A stretch of 64,000 nucleotides of DNA from Mycobacterium malmoense. Its GTDB lineage: Bacteria; Actinomycetota; Actinomycetes; Mycobacteriales; Mycobacteriaceae. A program made the translations under genes and the position numbers. The notes under the pieces were generated by a model, which had not been told where the DNA came from, ran no database searches, and was given only the letters and a program-made list of their open reading frames with translations. Location of the stretch: positions 3,038,001-3,102,000 of the forward strand of contig NZ_CP080999.1 in NCBI RefSeq assembly GCF_019645855.1, in the 5' to 3' direction. Below are positions 1-7,574 of the stretch, piece after piece (within the stretch, counting starts at the first letter, position 1; each line of letters begins with the position of its first letter).

Positions 1-531
1 GATCGGCTGTCCCACATGGATGTCAGCTTCTCCGTGAGCTGTGCTGCACCACAGCGGTTTTCCATGCGGGCAGCGGCGGTAGCGGCCAGTCCCGTGGTGG
101 TCGCGGCACACCCGGAGGCGCTTGTCGCCTGCACGTGAGGTGGTGTGGACCGGCCCGTAGCTGGGCGCGGTCAGGGTAACGAACACCTGCGGACGATCCG
201 CCACTGCTTCGGGGATGTCGTGGTGGCCGCCGGCGGTGCCAGCGTGCACCAGTTGCCACGTGTCGCGAGCGTAGAGGTCCGAGCACGACGGGCAGATCTG
301 GGCGCGGCGGTTATTGCACCGTGTCCACACGACCCGATCGCGGCCGAACTCGTCTGTACCCGTGAGTTGAATGGGGTGGGCGCAGAAGCCAACGGATTCC
401 GCGCGCCGCCACCAGGATTCGAATCCCATTGAGGACGCGCGGCGCACCATCTGCTCCACCACCGCGTTGGCGTCGATTGTGGCGGCTATCCCGGGCAACG
501 CCAGCGCGAGGGCCGTCGTTGCAGTAGTCAC
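1..531 (-). CDS. repSA: RepSA-type replication initiator of an integrative element (C-terminus outside window)
   Basis: Reading the complement from a GTG at 531 gives an open frame of 177 codons that runs off the left edge. Visible segments are typical of the RepSA family of actinobacterial integrative and conjugative elements (AICEs): a CAHPI motif, then RCNNRRAQICPSCSDLYA with paired cysteines that look zinc-binding, VTLTAPSYGPVH, and a CRDHHG...RCPHG cysteine/histidine cluster. RepSA starts rolling-circle-like replication of the excised element; the catalytic part lies further left. The GTG overlaps the TGA of the upstream translocase gene (GTGA, 528-531), so the two are probably translated together. 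Seen: motifs and overlap. Known: RepSA usually sits next to TraB/FtsK genes, with xis and int beyond. Inferred: xis/int lie left of this window. Confidence 0.8.
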   Translation of the reverse strand, partial: MTTATTALALALPGIAATIDANAVVEQMVRRASSMGFESWWRRAESVGFCAHPIQLTGTDEFGRDRVVWTRCNNRRAQICPSCSDLYARDTWQLVHAGTAGGHHDIPEAVADRPQVFVTLTAPSYGPVHTTSRAGDKRLRVCRDHHGTGRYRRCPHGKPLWCSTAHGEADIHVGQPI

Positions 532-1961
532 CGCTGACCCCGATCGGTGTTCGTGCGCTCGCTATTGGCCTGGTTGGTGCGGGTCGCGGCACGGGGTGCC
601 CGGAACCGTGCTGCCAGAGTGGTGATGTCGTGGTCAGTGACGTGAAATGCCCGTACCCGCACCGGGTGGGCGGTGCCATCAATCATCATGTACCCGACAC
701 CCGGCGTTGCATCAGAGATACGGTCGCACTCCGCACCGGCATCCCTTGCTCCCTGGCCGAGAACCATGGCGGTTTGGGTGGCTTCGGTCAGTCGCAGCCC
801 GATCCGCACGGTGAACAGTTGGCGCACGGGCAGTGTCTCTTTTGCCGGGTCTTGCACCGCGGCCACCACACTGATTCCCACTGCCCGGCCCTGGGAGAGC
901 AGCAGGCCCAGGAGTTGTTCGATTTCGGCGCGGATTTTGCGATCGGAGACGTAGGCGGTAAGCGCGGCGATCTCATCGATGACCACGACGAATAAAGGTT
1001 CCGATGGGGTGGGTGTATGCAGGCGAGTCTTGCCACGTAGCCGGTGCGCCCGCGCGTGCATTACGTCAACCAGTTGGCGCAACAGGCGCACGGTGGTGTC
1101 AGTGGCATCGTGCGTGAATACCGTGAACATTGGTGCCCCGGCGCCCAGTTCCATGCCGCCTTTGGGGTCGATCACGCACAGCCGCACCAGCCCGTTTTTC
1201 ACCTCGGGGGCGATGCCGGCGATCAGTGACCACAACACGCTGCTTTTGCCGGCCCCAGTGGCTCCAGCAATCAGCATGTGGTGGCCCAGCAGGGGCAGGT
1301 GCCACCAGTGGCGGGTTTCGGTGATCCCAACCCGCACCGCCCCCACATCCACCCGTGTGGCCGGGTTGGGTATGGGCAATGCGATCGGGTCCGCCAAGAC
1401 ATCCCCGCGCATGACGGTGATCTTTAGTTCCCCGGGCGCGGTCGAGGTGATCGTCAGCCGATCGGCGCGCCAGGCGGCGGCCAGCGCGTCGGCTTGTCTG
1501 TGCCAGTCAGCCAGGGATTGGCCGGTCACCACGCGCAGCTGCAGTACGTCGGTACTCTTGCCGATTTGTACCGACCGTAGTGCTGGCACGAGGGCGCGTT
1601 CACCCAGGCGGGCGGTGAGTCCGTGCAGGCTGCACACCGATTCCCAGCTGCGGCTGTAGCGCCACCAGCTCAGCCAGCGGTGTCGCACCGGTTCGGTCAC
1701 CCAGGCTTGAAATGACCCTGGGTCTAGCCAGGCCCACCCCGCATAGGCAGCACCGCACGCGATGGCAGTGATCAAGCCCGCGCGTGGGCCGTGGCTGATG
1801 GCGACTGCCAGGCTGAGGATGATGGGGATGCTGAGGGCGGGGAACAGAATCGACCACCACAGCAGGTACCCCGTGGCTTTGGCCAGGGATAGGACGAGGT
1901 CTTCGAACCAATCATCATGATCCGACCCAGTGTTGTTGGTGTGCTTCTTGTTTGATGCCAT
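528..1961 (-). CDS. FtsK/SpoIIIE-type DNA translocase (TraB-like conjugation pump)
   Basis: A 477-residue protein with an N-terminal membrane region (hydrophobic stretches near residues 30-57 and 61-78) and a cytoplasmic RecA-like ATPase. Walker A is GATGAGKS at 233-240 and Walker B FVVVIDE at about 324-330. It is far shorter than chromosomal FtsK (over 750 residues) and resembles the TraB/TraSA proteins that move double-stranded AICE DNA between mycelial or cell partners. The ATG at 1961 was chosen over upstream in-frame starts because GGAGAG lies about 8 bases before it and the extra N-terminal sequence is proline/arginine-rich. The stop overlaps the repSA start by four bases. With repSA and the small protein upstream it forms the transfer and replication operon of an AICE. 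Confidence 0.85.
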   Translation of the reverse strand: MASNKKHTNNTGSDHDDWFEDLVLSLAKATGYLLWWSILFPALSIPIILSLAVAISHGPRAGLITAIACGAAYAGWAWLDPGSFQAWVTEPVRHRWLSWWRYSRSWESVCSLHGLTARLGERALVPALRSVQIGKSTDVLQLRVVTGQSLADWHRQADALAAAWRADRLTITSTAPGELKITVMRGDVLADPIALPIPNPATRVDVGAVRVGITETRHWWHLPLLGHHMLIAGATGAGKSSVLWSLIAGIAPEVKNGLVRLCVIDPKGGMELGAGAPMFTVFTHDATDTTVRLLRQLVDVMHARAHRLRGKTRLHTPTPSEPLFVVVIDEIAALTAYVSDRKIRAEIEQLLGLLLSQGRAVGISVVAAVQDPAKETLPVRQLFTVRIGLRLTEATQTAMVLGQGARDAGAECDRISDATPGVGYMMIDGTAHPVRVRAFHVTDHDITTLAARFRAPRAATRTNQANSERTNTDRGQR

Positions 1962-2046
1962 GACCGATGCTCTCCGTAGGTGTTTCGCCGATAGCAGGCC
2001 CATCTTGGGGCGCGACCGTATGGGCGCCGCGCCCCAAAATCGTGGT

Positions 2047-2388
2047 TTATTTCTGCGGGCGGGCCTGTTCGTTGGGCGCACCTGCGGGTGTGGTGGAGGT
2101 GATGGCATCAGCGCGGAAGGCCACGCCGCTGCGATCACCTTGAGCCCACGGAATGGCCACCAGACCCGACACCGATACTGCCTGTGTCACCGACACTTTC
2201 GGATCTCCTGCCACCGTCACGTTGAGCACTTCGCCGCCGGTGTCGTCCAACGCCAGCAGCTGCGCTGCGTACAACGGCACCCCGGTCGCGGTGTCGACTT
2301 TCGGGCTGCCGGTCTCGAAGTTCAACCGCGGCTCGGCAGCCCTGGTGACGATGAATCGCGTCCCCGATGTATCAATTCTCAATCGCAT
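2047..2388 (-). CDS. Small conserved AICE protein upstream of the translocase
   Basis: A 113-residue soluble protein starting MRLRIDTSGTRF, followed by segments such as FETGSPKVDTATGVPLYA. This resembles short proteins of unknown function found directly before FtsK-like genes in actinobacterial integrating plasmids and AICEs. The ATG at 2388 has AGCAGGA just upstream; a longer upstream extension is possible in frame but has no good ribosome site. It lies 85 bases before the translocase start, so cotranscription is likely. No catalytic motif or membrane segment is visible. The family assignment rests on recall of the N-terminal pattern and on gene order. Confidence 0.6.
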   Translation of the reverse strand: MRLRIDTSGTRFIVTRAAEPRLNFETGSPKVDTATGVPLYAAQLLALDDTGGEVLNVTVAGDPKVSVTQAVSVSGLVAIPWAQGDRSGVAFRADAITSTTPAGAPNEQARPQK

Positions 2389-2640
2389 TGTCCTGCTATT
2401 CCTTTCGTGATCTGAATGCGCCCGATGAGGCGCTCGAATCAGTTCACGCGGACACCGCGGACGTTGCGAGGGACGTTTGCAGGCGTTGCCGACACGGCCC
2501 CAGACATTTCGGGCACGACAGGGACATAGCTGCCGACACCAGGCAGACATCACCGCAGCAGGGAGGCGCCAGCCCCATGGCAAACTAGGAACCACGCTAG
2601 TGATGGACAGGATCAACACCGAAAGACATGTGCTGAGACG

Positions 2641-3441
2641 ATGGACGATCAGGACGGTTGCATCGACACCGCAGTGATCCCCAACGATCGCCTCACGCAA
2701 CGGCTGCACGCCAAGGGGATGTCCCATGGGCGGTTCGCCACTGCGGTGGGCGTAGACGTCAAAACCGTGCGCCGGTGGCTAGCCAACACCAACTACAACG
2801 TCCGCCCCGATAATGCACGCCGCGCCGCCGACGTGCTCGGCTGCAGCCCGCACGACCTGTGGCCCAACCAGTTCCAACCCTTTACCGGACGCGCGCTGGC
2901 GACAAACTCGGGCGGGCCGTTCACCGCGACGCTATATCCCAGCCGCACGCAGTTACCGATCACCGCGTGGCAGCAGCATTTCGCCGGCGCAACCATCTGT
3001 ATCGACATACTCGTCTTGGCTGCCACGTTCCTGTTCGACACGCTCGACGGATTTCTCGACACCCTGCTCGACGCCGCCGCCCGTGGCGTTCAGGTGCGAT
3101 TTCTCATCGGCGACCCCGACACCGCCACCACGATCCTGCGCGGTGAGGAAGAAGGCATCGGTGAAGCCGTCATCGCACGGTGCCGCACCTCCGCCGAACT
3201 GCTCACTCCACACGCCAACTCACCGGGGCTGCACATCCGCACCCACGACACCACCCTATACACATCAACCTTCCGGGTCGACGACACTATGATCATCAAC
3301 TTCCACATCTATGGCTCACCAGGACGCAACAATCCCGTCCTCGTGCTGTCCCGCCACCAAGAACCCCGACTCTGGGCCACCTTCGAACAAGCATTTGCCC
3401 GCGTTTGGGACAACGCCACCCCACTGCCAACGAAAGGCTGA
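2641..3441 (+). CDS. XRE-type HTH protein with phospholipase-D-like C-terminal domain
   Basis: A 266-residue protein. Residues about 14-60 form a helix-turn-helix (RFATAVGVDVKTVRRWL) that would recognise an operator. The C-terminal half (about 85-260, including VRFLIGDPDT and a late GSPGRNNP segment) looks like the PLD-superfamily region found in AICE regulators, but I see no intact HxKxxxxD motif, so it is probably a sensor or binding domain. It is divergent from the transfer operon and 6 bases ahead of the NUDIX gene, so the two are cotranscribed. A regulator at this position probably controls the element's replication and transfer genes. The start is uncertain because no strong ribosome site is visible. 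Confidence 0.7.
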   Translation: MDDQDGCIDTAVIPNDRLTQRLHAKGMSHGRFATAVGVDVKTVRRWLANTNYNVRPDNARRAADVLGCSPHDLWPNQFQPFTGRALATNSGGPFTATLYPSRTQLPITAWQQHFAGATICIDILVLAATFLFDTLDGFLDTLLDAAARGVQVRFLIGDPDTATTILRGEEEGIGEAVIARCRTSAELLTPHANSPGLHIRTHDTTLYTSTFRVDDTMIINFHIYGSPGRNNPVLVLSRHQEPRLWATFEQAFARVWDNATPLPTKG

Positions 3442-3447
3442 TCCTCA

Positions 3448-3915
3448 ATGCGCACCGACTACTACAACGACCCCGAAGCTCCCCAGCCCAACAGCGTGGT
3501 CCCGTCCGCCTCGGCCATCGTCACCGACGAACAAGGCCGCATTCTGTTGATCAAACGCCGCGACAACACCCTGTGGGCGCTCCCCGGCGGTGGACACAAC
3601 ATCGGCGAAACGATCGCAGGCACCGCCGTGCGCGAAGTGAAAGAAGAAACCGGTCTCGACGTCGAAGTCACCGCCCTGGTCGGCGTCTACACCAACCCAC
3701 ACCACGTCGTGGCGTTCACCGACGGCGAAGTCCGCCAACAATTCTCCCTGTGCTTCACCACCACCCTGCTCGGCGGTGATCTGGCCATAGACCACGAAAG
3801 CACCGATATCGCCTGGGTCCACCCTGACGACATCCCCACCCTGGATATGCACCCCTCGATGCGACTGCGCATCGATCACTACTCACAGCACCGCGACAGT
3901 CCCTATCTCGGCTGA
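3448..3915 (+). CDS. NUDIX hydrolase, Pif-like (AICE immunity factor candidate)
   Basis: A 155-residue protein with a complete Nudix box at residues 48-70: G48-x5-E54-x7-R62-E-V-K-E-E67-T-G-L. All metal-binding glutamates are present, so it should hydrolyse a nucleoside-diphosphate-linked substrate. Known: in the Streptomyces element pSAM2 the pif gene encodes a Nudix protein that blocks redundant transfer into cells already carrying the element. Its position here, directly after the XRE/PLD-like regulator in an AICE, fits the same role, though that is inference. The substrate cannot be read from the sequence. Confidence 0.8.
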   Translation: MRTDYYNDPEAPQPNSVVPSASAIVTDEQGRILLIKRRDNTLWALPGGGHNIGETIAGTAVREVKEETGLDVEVTALVGVYTNPHHVVAFTDGEVRQQFSLCFTTTLLGGDLAIDHESTDIAWVHPDDIPTLDMHPSMRLRIDHYSQHRDSPYLG

Positions 3916-3926
3916 CCCACGGGCGG

Positions 3927-4463
3927 TTAGAGCCAGTCCCGCATTCGCCGGACAGCGGCTAACAGCTCCTCGCGGCCCGCATCGACCGCGCGATGCACCG
4001 GATCCTCAGGCCCATAGCGAGCCAACACGTCGCTCAATCGATCATCGGCTGAAACGGGTGCCCCGTCCGACCCGGTCGTCAAATCACAAAACGTCAACGC
4101 ATCCAGGACGTCGCTGGGCGGATCACTGAACTCTGACAACCCCTCTAGACCGCGCTCGGATGCCTCCACACGCGCTCCGGTATGAAACGCCACCAACGAC
4201 GCAACCAGCTCCCCAAAGCCGGCCGATCGAACAAACTCCGCTCCATCGAGCGGATGAAAACCCGTCCGGCGCACCGACGGCGCATAGCCGATATCGTGCA
4301 GCCACGCCGCCGCCACCAAACAATCGGCAGTCTCTGCATCGAAATGGCGACCAAACTGCTGCGCTGCCGTCACCACGCCGCGCACATGCGCCAACCGCCC
4401 AGACTGCCCTGCCAACCGCGACTCAGCCTCGCGCCGTCCACGCTGCGCCAGAACCCCGCTCAC
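3927..4463 (-). CDS. HD-domain phosphohydrolase
   Basis: A 178-residue protein from the GTG at 4463. It carries the HD signature AAAWLHDIGYA (His56-Asp57), an earlier histidine at position 26 (RLAHVRGV) and VAFHTGA downstream, together a plausible metal site for cleavage of a nucleotide or phosphate ester. It converges on the NUDIX gene with an 11-base gap. HD and NUDIX proteins often neighbour each other in AICE regulatory modules, so the two may act on related nucleotides. The frame stays open upstream to 4544, but that part is arginine-rich and unlike the family, so the shorter start was preferred. Confidence 0.7.
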   Translation of the reverse strand: MSGVLAQRGRREAESRLAGQSGRLAHVRGVVTAAQQFGRHFDAETADCLVAAAWLHDIGYAPSVRRTGFHPLDGAEFVRSAGFGELVASLVAFHTGARVEASERGLEGLSEFSDPPSDVLDALTFCDLTTGSDGAPVSADDRLSDVLARYGPEDPVHRAVDAGREELLAAVRRMRDWL

Positions 4464-4808
4464 ACCCGCAAGCCTACGAGTCCCTCCGCCACGGCGCAGC
4501 TCACAGCCGACGCCGCGACACCGAGCGCAACGTCTGGCGAGCACGCCATGCGACGATTACCTGCGGGCTTCGCTCCGCTCCCTGGGCTCCCGTCCGCTGG
4601 CGCTCCCGTCCGCGCCGGTCGCTACGCTTCGCCCTCCGTCCGCCGCCACACCAGCCCGTCTACGACCAGTCAGAGCCCACACCTCAAGGGACCTCACGAC
4701 CCCGGGGTCCCACGACAACCCAGAGCTCTCCTCGCTCCTCGCCGCCACAGCGAGCTCCCGTGGGCAGCAGGCGCGCAAACGCTCATACACCGGCCCCCGA
4801 CCAGCGGT
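4464..4808. other. Gap with no convincing gene
   Basis: About 345 bases between the HD gene and the TnpC-like pseudogene. All open frames here are rich in arginine, proline and serine, as expected from out-of-frame reading of G+C-rich DNA. An integrase partner for the TnpC-like gene would be expected nearby but is not present. The 5' end of the HD gene could extend into the first 80 bases. Confidence 0.4.
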
Positions 4809-5184
4809 GTGAGAACTTTCTCTACTGGTATCAAGCGCCGCGACGCCGTGCGCGCCCGAATTGAGAAGGCGCTGCGCGAGCTGCGTAAGCACAACGCCAC
4901 GATCACCGTCAGCAGCGTGGCCCGCCGCGCCGGGGTAACACGCAAGAGCATCTACCGCCGCGAGGACCTGCTGGCTCTCATCTACGCCCACCGCCCGGTC
5001 GTGGCCGTTCCCACGACCCACCACCGCCGGGGACCGAAACCAGCATCGTGGCTGCGCTGCGGCCCGGCTGACTGCCAAGGACACCCAGATCGCCGAGCTC
5101 AGGGCCGCACTGCGTGAACGCGACCAGACTATCGCTGCCCTGCACGGTGAACTCGATAGATTACACCGCGACGGGCGCGGCTAA
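4809..5184 (+). pseudogene. Frameshifted TnpC-like (DUF6262-type) transposon accessory gene
   Basis: A GTG at 4809 opens a frame reading RRDAVRARIEKALRELRKHN, then VSSVARRAGVTRKSIYRRED, the helical DNA-binding start typical of TnpC/DUF6262 proteins. Around 5045-5065 the coding signal jumps one frame: the continuation TAKDTQIAELRAALRERDQT, a coiled-coil tail ending at 5184, lies in the next frame. A one-base change therefore splits the gene. Known: such proteins normally travel with tyrosine recombinases TnpA and TnpB in Tn554-like transposons. None is present beside it, so this is an orphan fragment of an older element. The family is recognised by pattern only. Confidence 0.6.
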
Positions 5185-5226
5185 AGCTAAACCCCAGCAC
5201 GCCTGCGGCGCAAGCGAATCCCGCGC

Positions 5227-5448
5227 TCAACGGTGGCCTGTGCCATGTTCGGTCAAGAACATGTCGTAGGCGTGGGCAATGTGTTCGGGGGTGGCTTCGG
5301 GATGCTCACAGGCCACCACGGCCACCGCGTCCATCGTGCGGGGACCAAGACCAGATCGACCGGGGGGAGCGATACCCTTGGTGAGCGCGGCGTTCAACAA
5401 GCCCTGGAACCGTTGGCCCAGCTCAGTCAGCAGCGGCTCAGCGCACAT
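5227..5448 (-). CDS. Small hypothetical protein, last gene of the ANTAR operon
   Basis: A 73-residue frame starting ATG at 5448, which overlaps the end of the ANTAR gene by 11 bases (ATGTGCGCTGA). It begins MCAEPLLTELGQRFQGLLNA and later reads DAVAVVACEHPEATPEHIAH, with a regular helical look. The overlap suggests translational coupling and supports the frame. I do not recognise the family. The frame is also open upstream to 5652, but that part overlaps the ANTAR coding region. Confidence 0.45.
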   Translation of the reverse strand: MCAEPLLTELGQRFQGLLNAALTKGIAPPGRSGLGPRTMDAVAVVACEHPEATPEHIAHAYDMFLTEHGTGHR

Positions 5449-5818
5449 CACCGACGATCCGGTGGCGACGTGTCGAGGTGGATGGCTGCCCAGAGCGGGT
5501 TGGTCGGAGGTCACACGGCGCTGCGTCGCGTTCTGCAGGGTGATAGCGCTCGTTGCCGTCGAGCAGTGCGCCCCACGTCGCCCGGGCGATGTGCACCGCG
5601 CGCTTTTCGCAGTCAGCCGTGGATTGGCCTTGGGCCAGGGCGACCAGCGCATCAGCCAAGCTGGTTAGGGGGATCGCGTGGCGTCTGGATGTTCGCGCTA
5701 ACTCGATGAAGGCCTGGTTGAGGTGGTATCGGCGCAGCGTGATCAGTACGCCCTCGGCGGTGTCGAGGATCCGGTCGGCACTGCGGCGCGGATCTGGCGT
5801 GCTGTGATCGGTGCTCAC
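5438..5818 (-). CDS. ANTAR-domain protein (putative RNA-binding antiterminator)
   Basis: A 126-residue protein from a GTG at 5818, which has a near-ideal GGAGGAAC ribosome site directly upstream. Residues about 15-66 match the three-helix ANTAR domain: ILDTAEGVLITLRRYHLNQA followed by FIELARTSRRHAIPLTSLAD. Known: ANTAR domains bind paired hairpins in leader RNAs and prevent termination, usually under control of a sensor domain. No sensor domain is seen here; the C-terminal half is arginine/proline-rich. It is the fourth gene of a minus-strand chain of overlapping or nearly touching small genes. The RNA target is unknown. Confidence 0.6.
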   Translation of the reverse strand: MSTDHSTPDPRRSADRILDTAEGVLITLRRYHLNQAFIELARTSRRHAIPLTSLADALVALAQGQSTADCEKRAVHIARATWGALLDGNERYHPAERDAAPCDLRPTRSGQPSTSTRRHRIVGDVR

Positions 5819-5843
5819 GTTCCTCCAATCTGTGTTTCGCGGG

Positions 5844-6158
5844 TCAGGCGACGAAGCCCTGCTGGGTGTCGCACGTAACGCTTGCGGGTAGCAGCCCGTA
5901 CAGCCACACCGGCTGCCGGTGCGCTTTGGCTGCTGCAATCGCATGTACTAGCCATCGAATCGTGGTGCCTCTCAGGGTGTTCGGCAGGCCGGGGCTGTGT
6001 TGCCCTGCGGAGTGGCTTGGACGCTGTGACGCTCGTCGCAGGCCGGCCGACGTGCAAGCCCGCCGATGCCTGCGCCGCGCCCGATGATTCGGAGTGTGAT
6101 CACCTGGCGCGGCTGAGCAACGCCGGCACCGGGCCGGCAGGTGATCGCGACGAGTCAT
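5844..6158 (-). CDS. Hypothetical protein between the HTH and ANTAR genes
   Basis: A 104-residue frame whose ATG overlaps the stop of the HTH gene (ATGA, 6155-6158) and which ends 25 bases before the ANTAR start. The first half is unusually rich in Arg, His and Pro, while the C-terminal part (TIRWLVHAIAAAKAHRQPVW) looks like ordinary protein. An alternative short frame ends at 5815 and overlaps the ANTAR start by GTGA. The position supports a gene here, but the frame choice is uncertain and no family is recognised. Confidence 0.35.
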   Translation of the reverse strand: MTRRDHLPARCRRCSAAPGDHTPNHRARRRHRRACTSAGLRRASQRPSHSAGQHSPGLPNTLRGTTIRWLVHAIAAAKAHRQPVWLYGLLPASVTCDTQQGFVA

Positions 6159-6565
6159 TGCTGCGGTTGGGGCACCACCTCAATAGTCAGTTCAAGTGCG
6201 GGCAGCAGATTGATCAGCTCGTCGAGGCTGAAAGTGTCGACATACCCGTTGAACAGAGCGGTCACTCGGGGCCCGGTGAGCCCCAAGATGAGGGCGGCTT
6301 GTGCTGCACTCAAGCGTTTTTCGCTGATGCGGCTGGTGATCGCGCTGATCACTGCGCACCGGGCGGCGTCAACACCCCCGCTGGCCGGGTCAGCCCCGCG
6401 GCCCCCATCGACACCACGATTGACGCGATGGGGTTGTGTGCCCGGCGTCTCGCTCAGGTCGTCGGGTGAGTCCACCGCCGCCCCCGAGCCCGAGGTGTTG
6501 CCCGCAGCGCCGGCGTCGGCACGCAAGGTGTGGGCTGGCGGGTCACCCACAAGATCCGTGGTCAT
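6155..6565 (-). CDS. XRE-family HTH protein, HigA antitoxin-like
   Basis: A 136-residue protein with a disordered Gly/Ala/Pro-rich first half and a C-terminal helix-turn-helix: SEKRLSAAQAALILGLTGPR followed by ALFNGYVDTFSLDELINLLP and a final beta segment LTIEVVPQPQQ. This pattern is typical of the HigA-like XRE subfamily (HTH_37). No HigB-type RelE toxin is visible next to it, so it may act as a stand-alone regulator of its own operon. Its start overlaps the preceding gene's stop (ATGA at 6562-6565), and its stop overlaps the next start. Confidence 0.6.
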   Translation of the reverse strand: MTTDLVGDPPAHTLRADAGAAGNTSGSGAAVDSPDDLSETPGTQPHRVNRGVDGGRGADPASGGVDAARCAVISAITSRISEKRLSAAQAALILGLTGPRVTALFNGYVDTFSLDELINLLPALELTIEVVPQPQQ

Positions 6566-6858
6566 CGGGTGCTGCGCTTGCCCGAGCGTGTCAGCGCGCC
6601 TGCGGGCAGGCGGTGCCCGATGGCCGCGCGCACCGTGTGCGCCGTGCTGCTCACCGGTTCTCCAAGGCCTGCGGAGGTGGTGCCTGCGGAGGTGGTGCCT
6701 GCGGAGGTGGTGCTCGATGGCACAGCATCGATAGCAGCCGGCGCGGGCCAGCCCGCCCAGGCAGCGAGGAGCATCAACCCTGCGAATCCGCGCCGGGGCG
6801 CTCCGCAGATAACCCCGCCGTGCTGCGGATCAGCATTGCCGGGTGCCCGCCCCGACAC
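6562..6858 (-). CDS. Small protein with one hydrophobic segment and a TTSAG repeat
   Basis: A 98-residue frame from a GTG at 6858. It has a hydrophobic stretch (FAGLMLLAAWAGWPAPAA) that could be a signal or membrane segment. After it comes a threefold TTSAG repeat encoded by a perfect 15 bp tandem repeat. The stop overlaps the HTH gene's start by ATGA, which is the main argument that it is real. The frame remains open upstream to 7224 and the ribosome site is weak, so the start is uncertain. No family is recognised. Confidence 0.35.
   Translation of the reverse strand: MSGRAPGNADPQHGGVICGAPRRGFAGLMLLAAWAGWPAPAAIDAVPSSTTSAGTTSAGTTSAGLGEPVSSTAHTVRAAIGHRLPAGALTRSGKRSTR
6669..6713. repeat. 15 bp tandem repeat, three perfect copies
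   Basis: The unit GCCTGCGGAGGTGGT occurs three times without a mismatch. Because 15 is a multiple of three, it adds five-residue repeats (TTSAG on the minus strand) without breaking the frame, so copy number could vary between strains. Confidence 0.9.
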
Positions 6859-7202
6859 CTGCCCGACGGTGAATGCGGTGGCTCCCGGGCCATGACGGCA
6901 ACCGGGAGCCGCCGCGGGTGAATGGCCTAAATTACGCGCTGCGACGCGTTGTGCAGCGATAGGACGCGCGTCCCAGCGTGCACCGATGGCGACGTGAAGC
7001 GATGCCCGACCGCCCCCGACCCCTGACTGCCCCACCATTACCGCCAGCTCAGCTGTAGCGCTACGCAGGCCGGGAGGGTGAACCGCGGCCCCATCGTTCC
7101 CGATCATTACCGTGGGTGATCTATGCGAGCCAACATAGCTTTCATATAGCATTGGTGTTAGGTTGAGGCAAGAGCGGAGTATCGACCGAAAGGGAGCGCC
7201 CA
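6859..7202. promoter_or_regulatory. Divergent promoter region between the small-gene operon and the HspR-like gene
   Basis: About 340 bases without a convincing gene. The right part (about 7120-7170) is locally A+T-rich (CATAGCTTTCATATAGCATT), unlike its surroundings, and probably holds the promoter of the HspR-like gene. A clean HAIR operator (CTTGAGT-N7-ACTCAAG) was looked for and not found. Confidence 0.35.
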
Positions 7203-7574
7203 TTGCCCAACGACCAGCGGCCACGTCCAGGGCGCGGGGTGTACGCGATCTCGGTCGCCGCCGAGCTCACCGGTCTGGATCCGCAGACCCTGCGTCTCTA
7301 CGAGCGGCGCGGGTTGCTCACCCCGGCACGGACCGGCGGGGGCACCCGCCGCTACAGCGATGACGACGTGGTGCGCCTGCAGCGCATCAGTGCCCTGGTC
7401 GCCGGTGGCGTCAACATCGCCGGAATCGCCCAGATCCTGGCGTTGCAAGACCTCAACGGTGAACTCGAGTCCGACCTCAGCCACCTCAGGTCCGAAAACG
7501 CCCGCCTGCGCCACACCGGCCCGGGCAATGAACACCTGGTGGCGACTCGAGGAAGGGGAGCCCGTCAGCGATGA
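7203..7574 (+). CDS. MerR-family heat-shock regulator, HspR-like
   Basis: A 123-residue MerR-type protein. The winged helix at residues about 13-80 (ISVAAELTGLDPQTLRLYER, then RRYSDDDVVRLQRISALVAG) is very close to HspR, the repressor of dnaK and other heat-shock genes in actinobacteria. A coiled-coil tail follows. The start is a TTG at 7203 with AAAGGGAG seven bases upstream. The chromosomal hspR lies in the dnaK operon, so this is an accessory paralogue. Its neighbours are an Hsp20 gene, a transporter and sugar enzymes, which it may regulate. The C-terminus overlaps a small acidic frame by ATGA. Confidence 0.75.
   Translation: MPNDQRPRPGRGVYAISVAAELTGLDPQTLRLYERRGLLTPARTGGGTRRYSDDDVVRLQRISALVAGGVNIAGIAQILALQDLNGELESDLSHLRSENARLRHTGPGNEHLVATRGRGARQR

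Noticed and set aside
528..1961. Chromosomal FtsK
   Set aside because: It is too short, lacks the gamma domain and four-helix N-terminus, and is linked to repSA.
7120..7200. HAIR operator for the HspR-like protein
   Set aside because: No CTTGAGT-N7-ACTCAAG or close variant was found; only an A+T-rich promoter-like stretch is visible.
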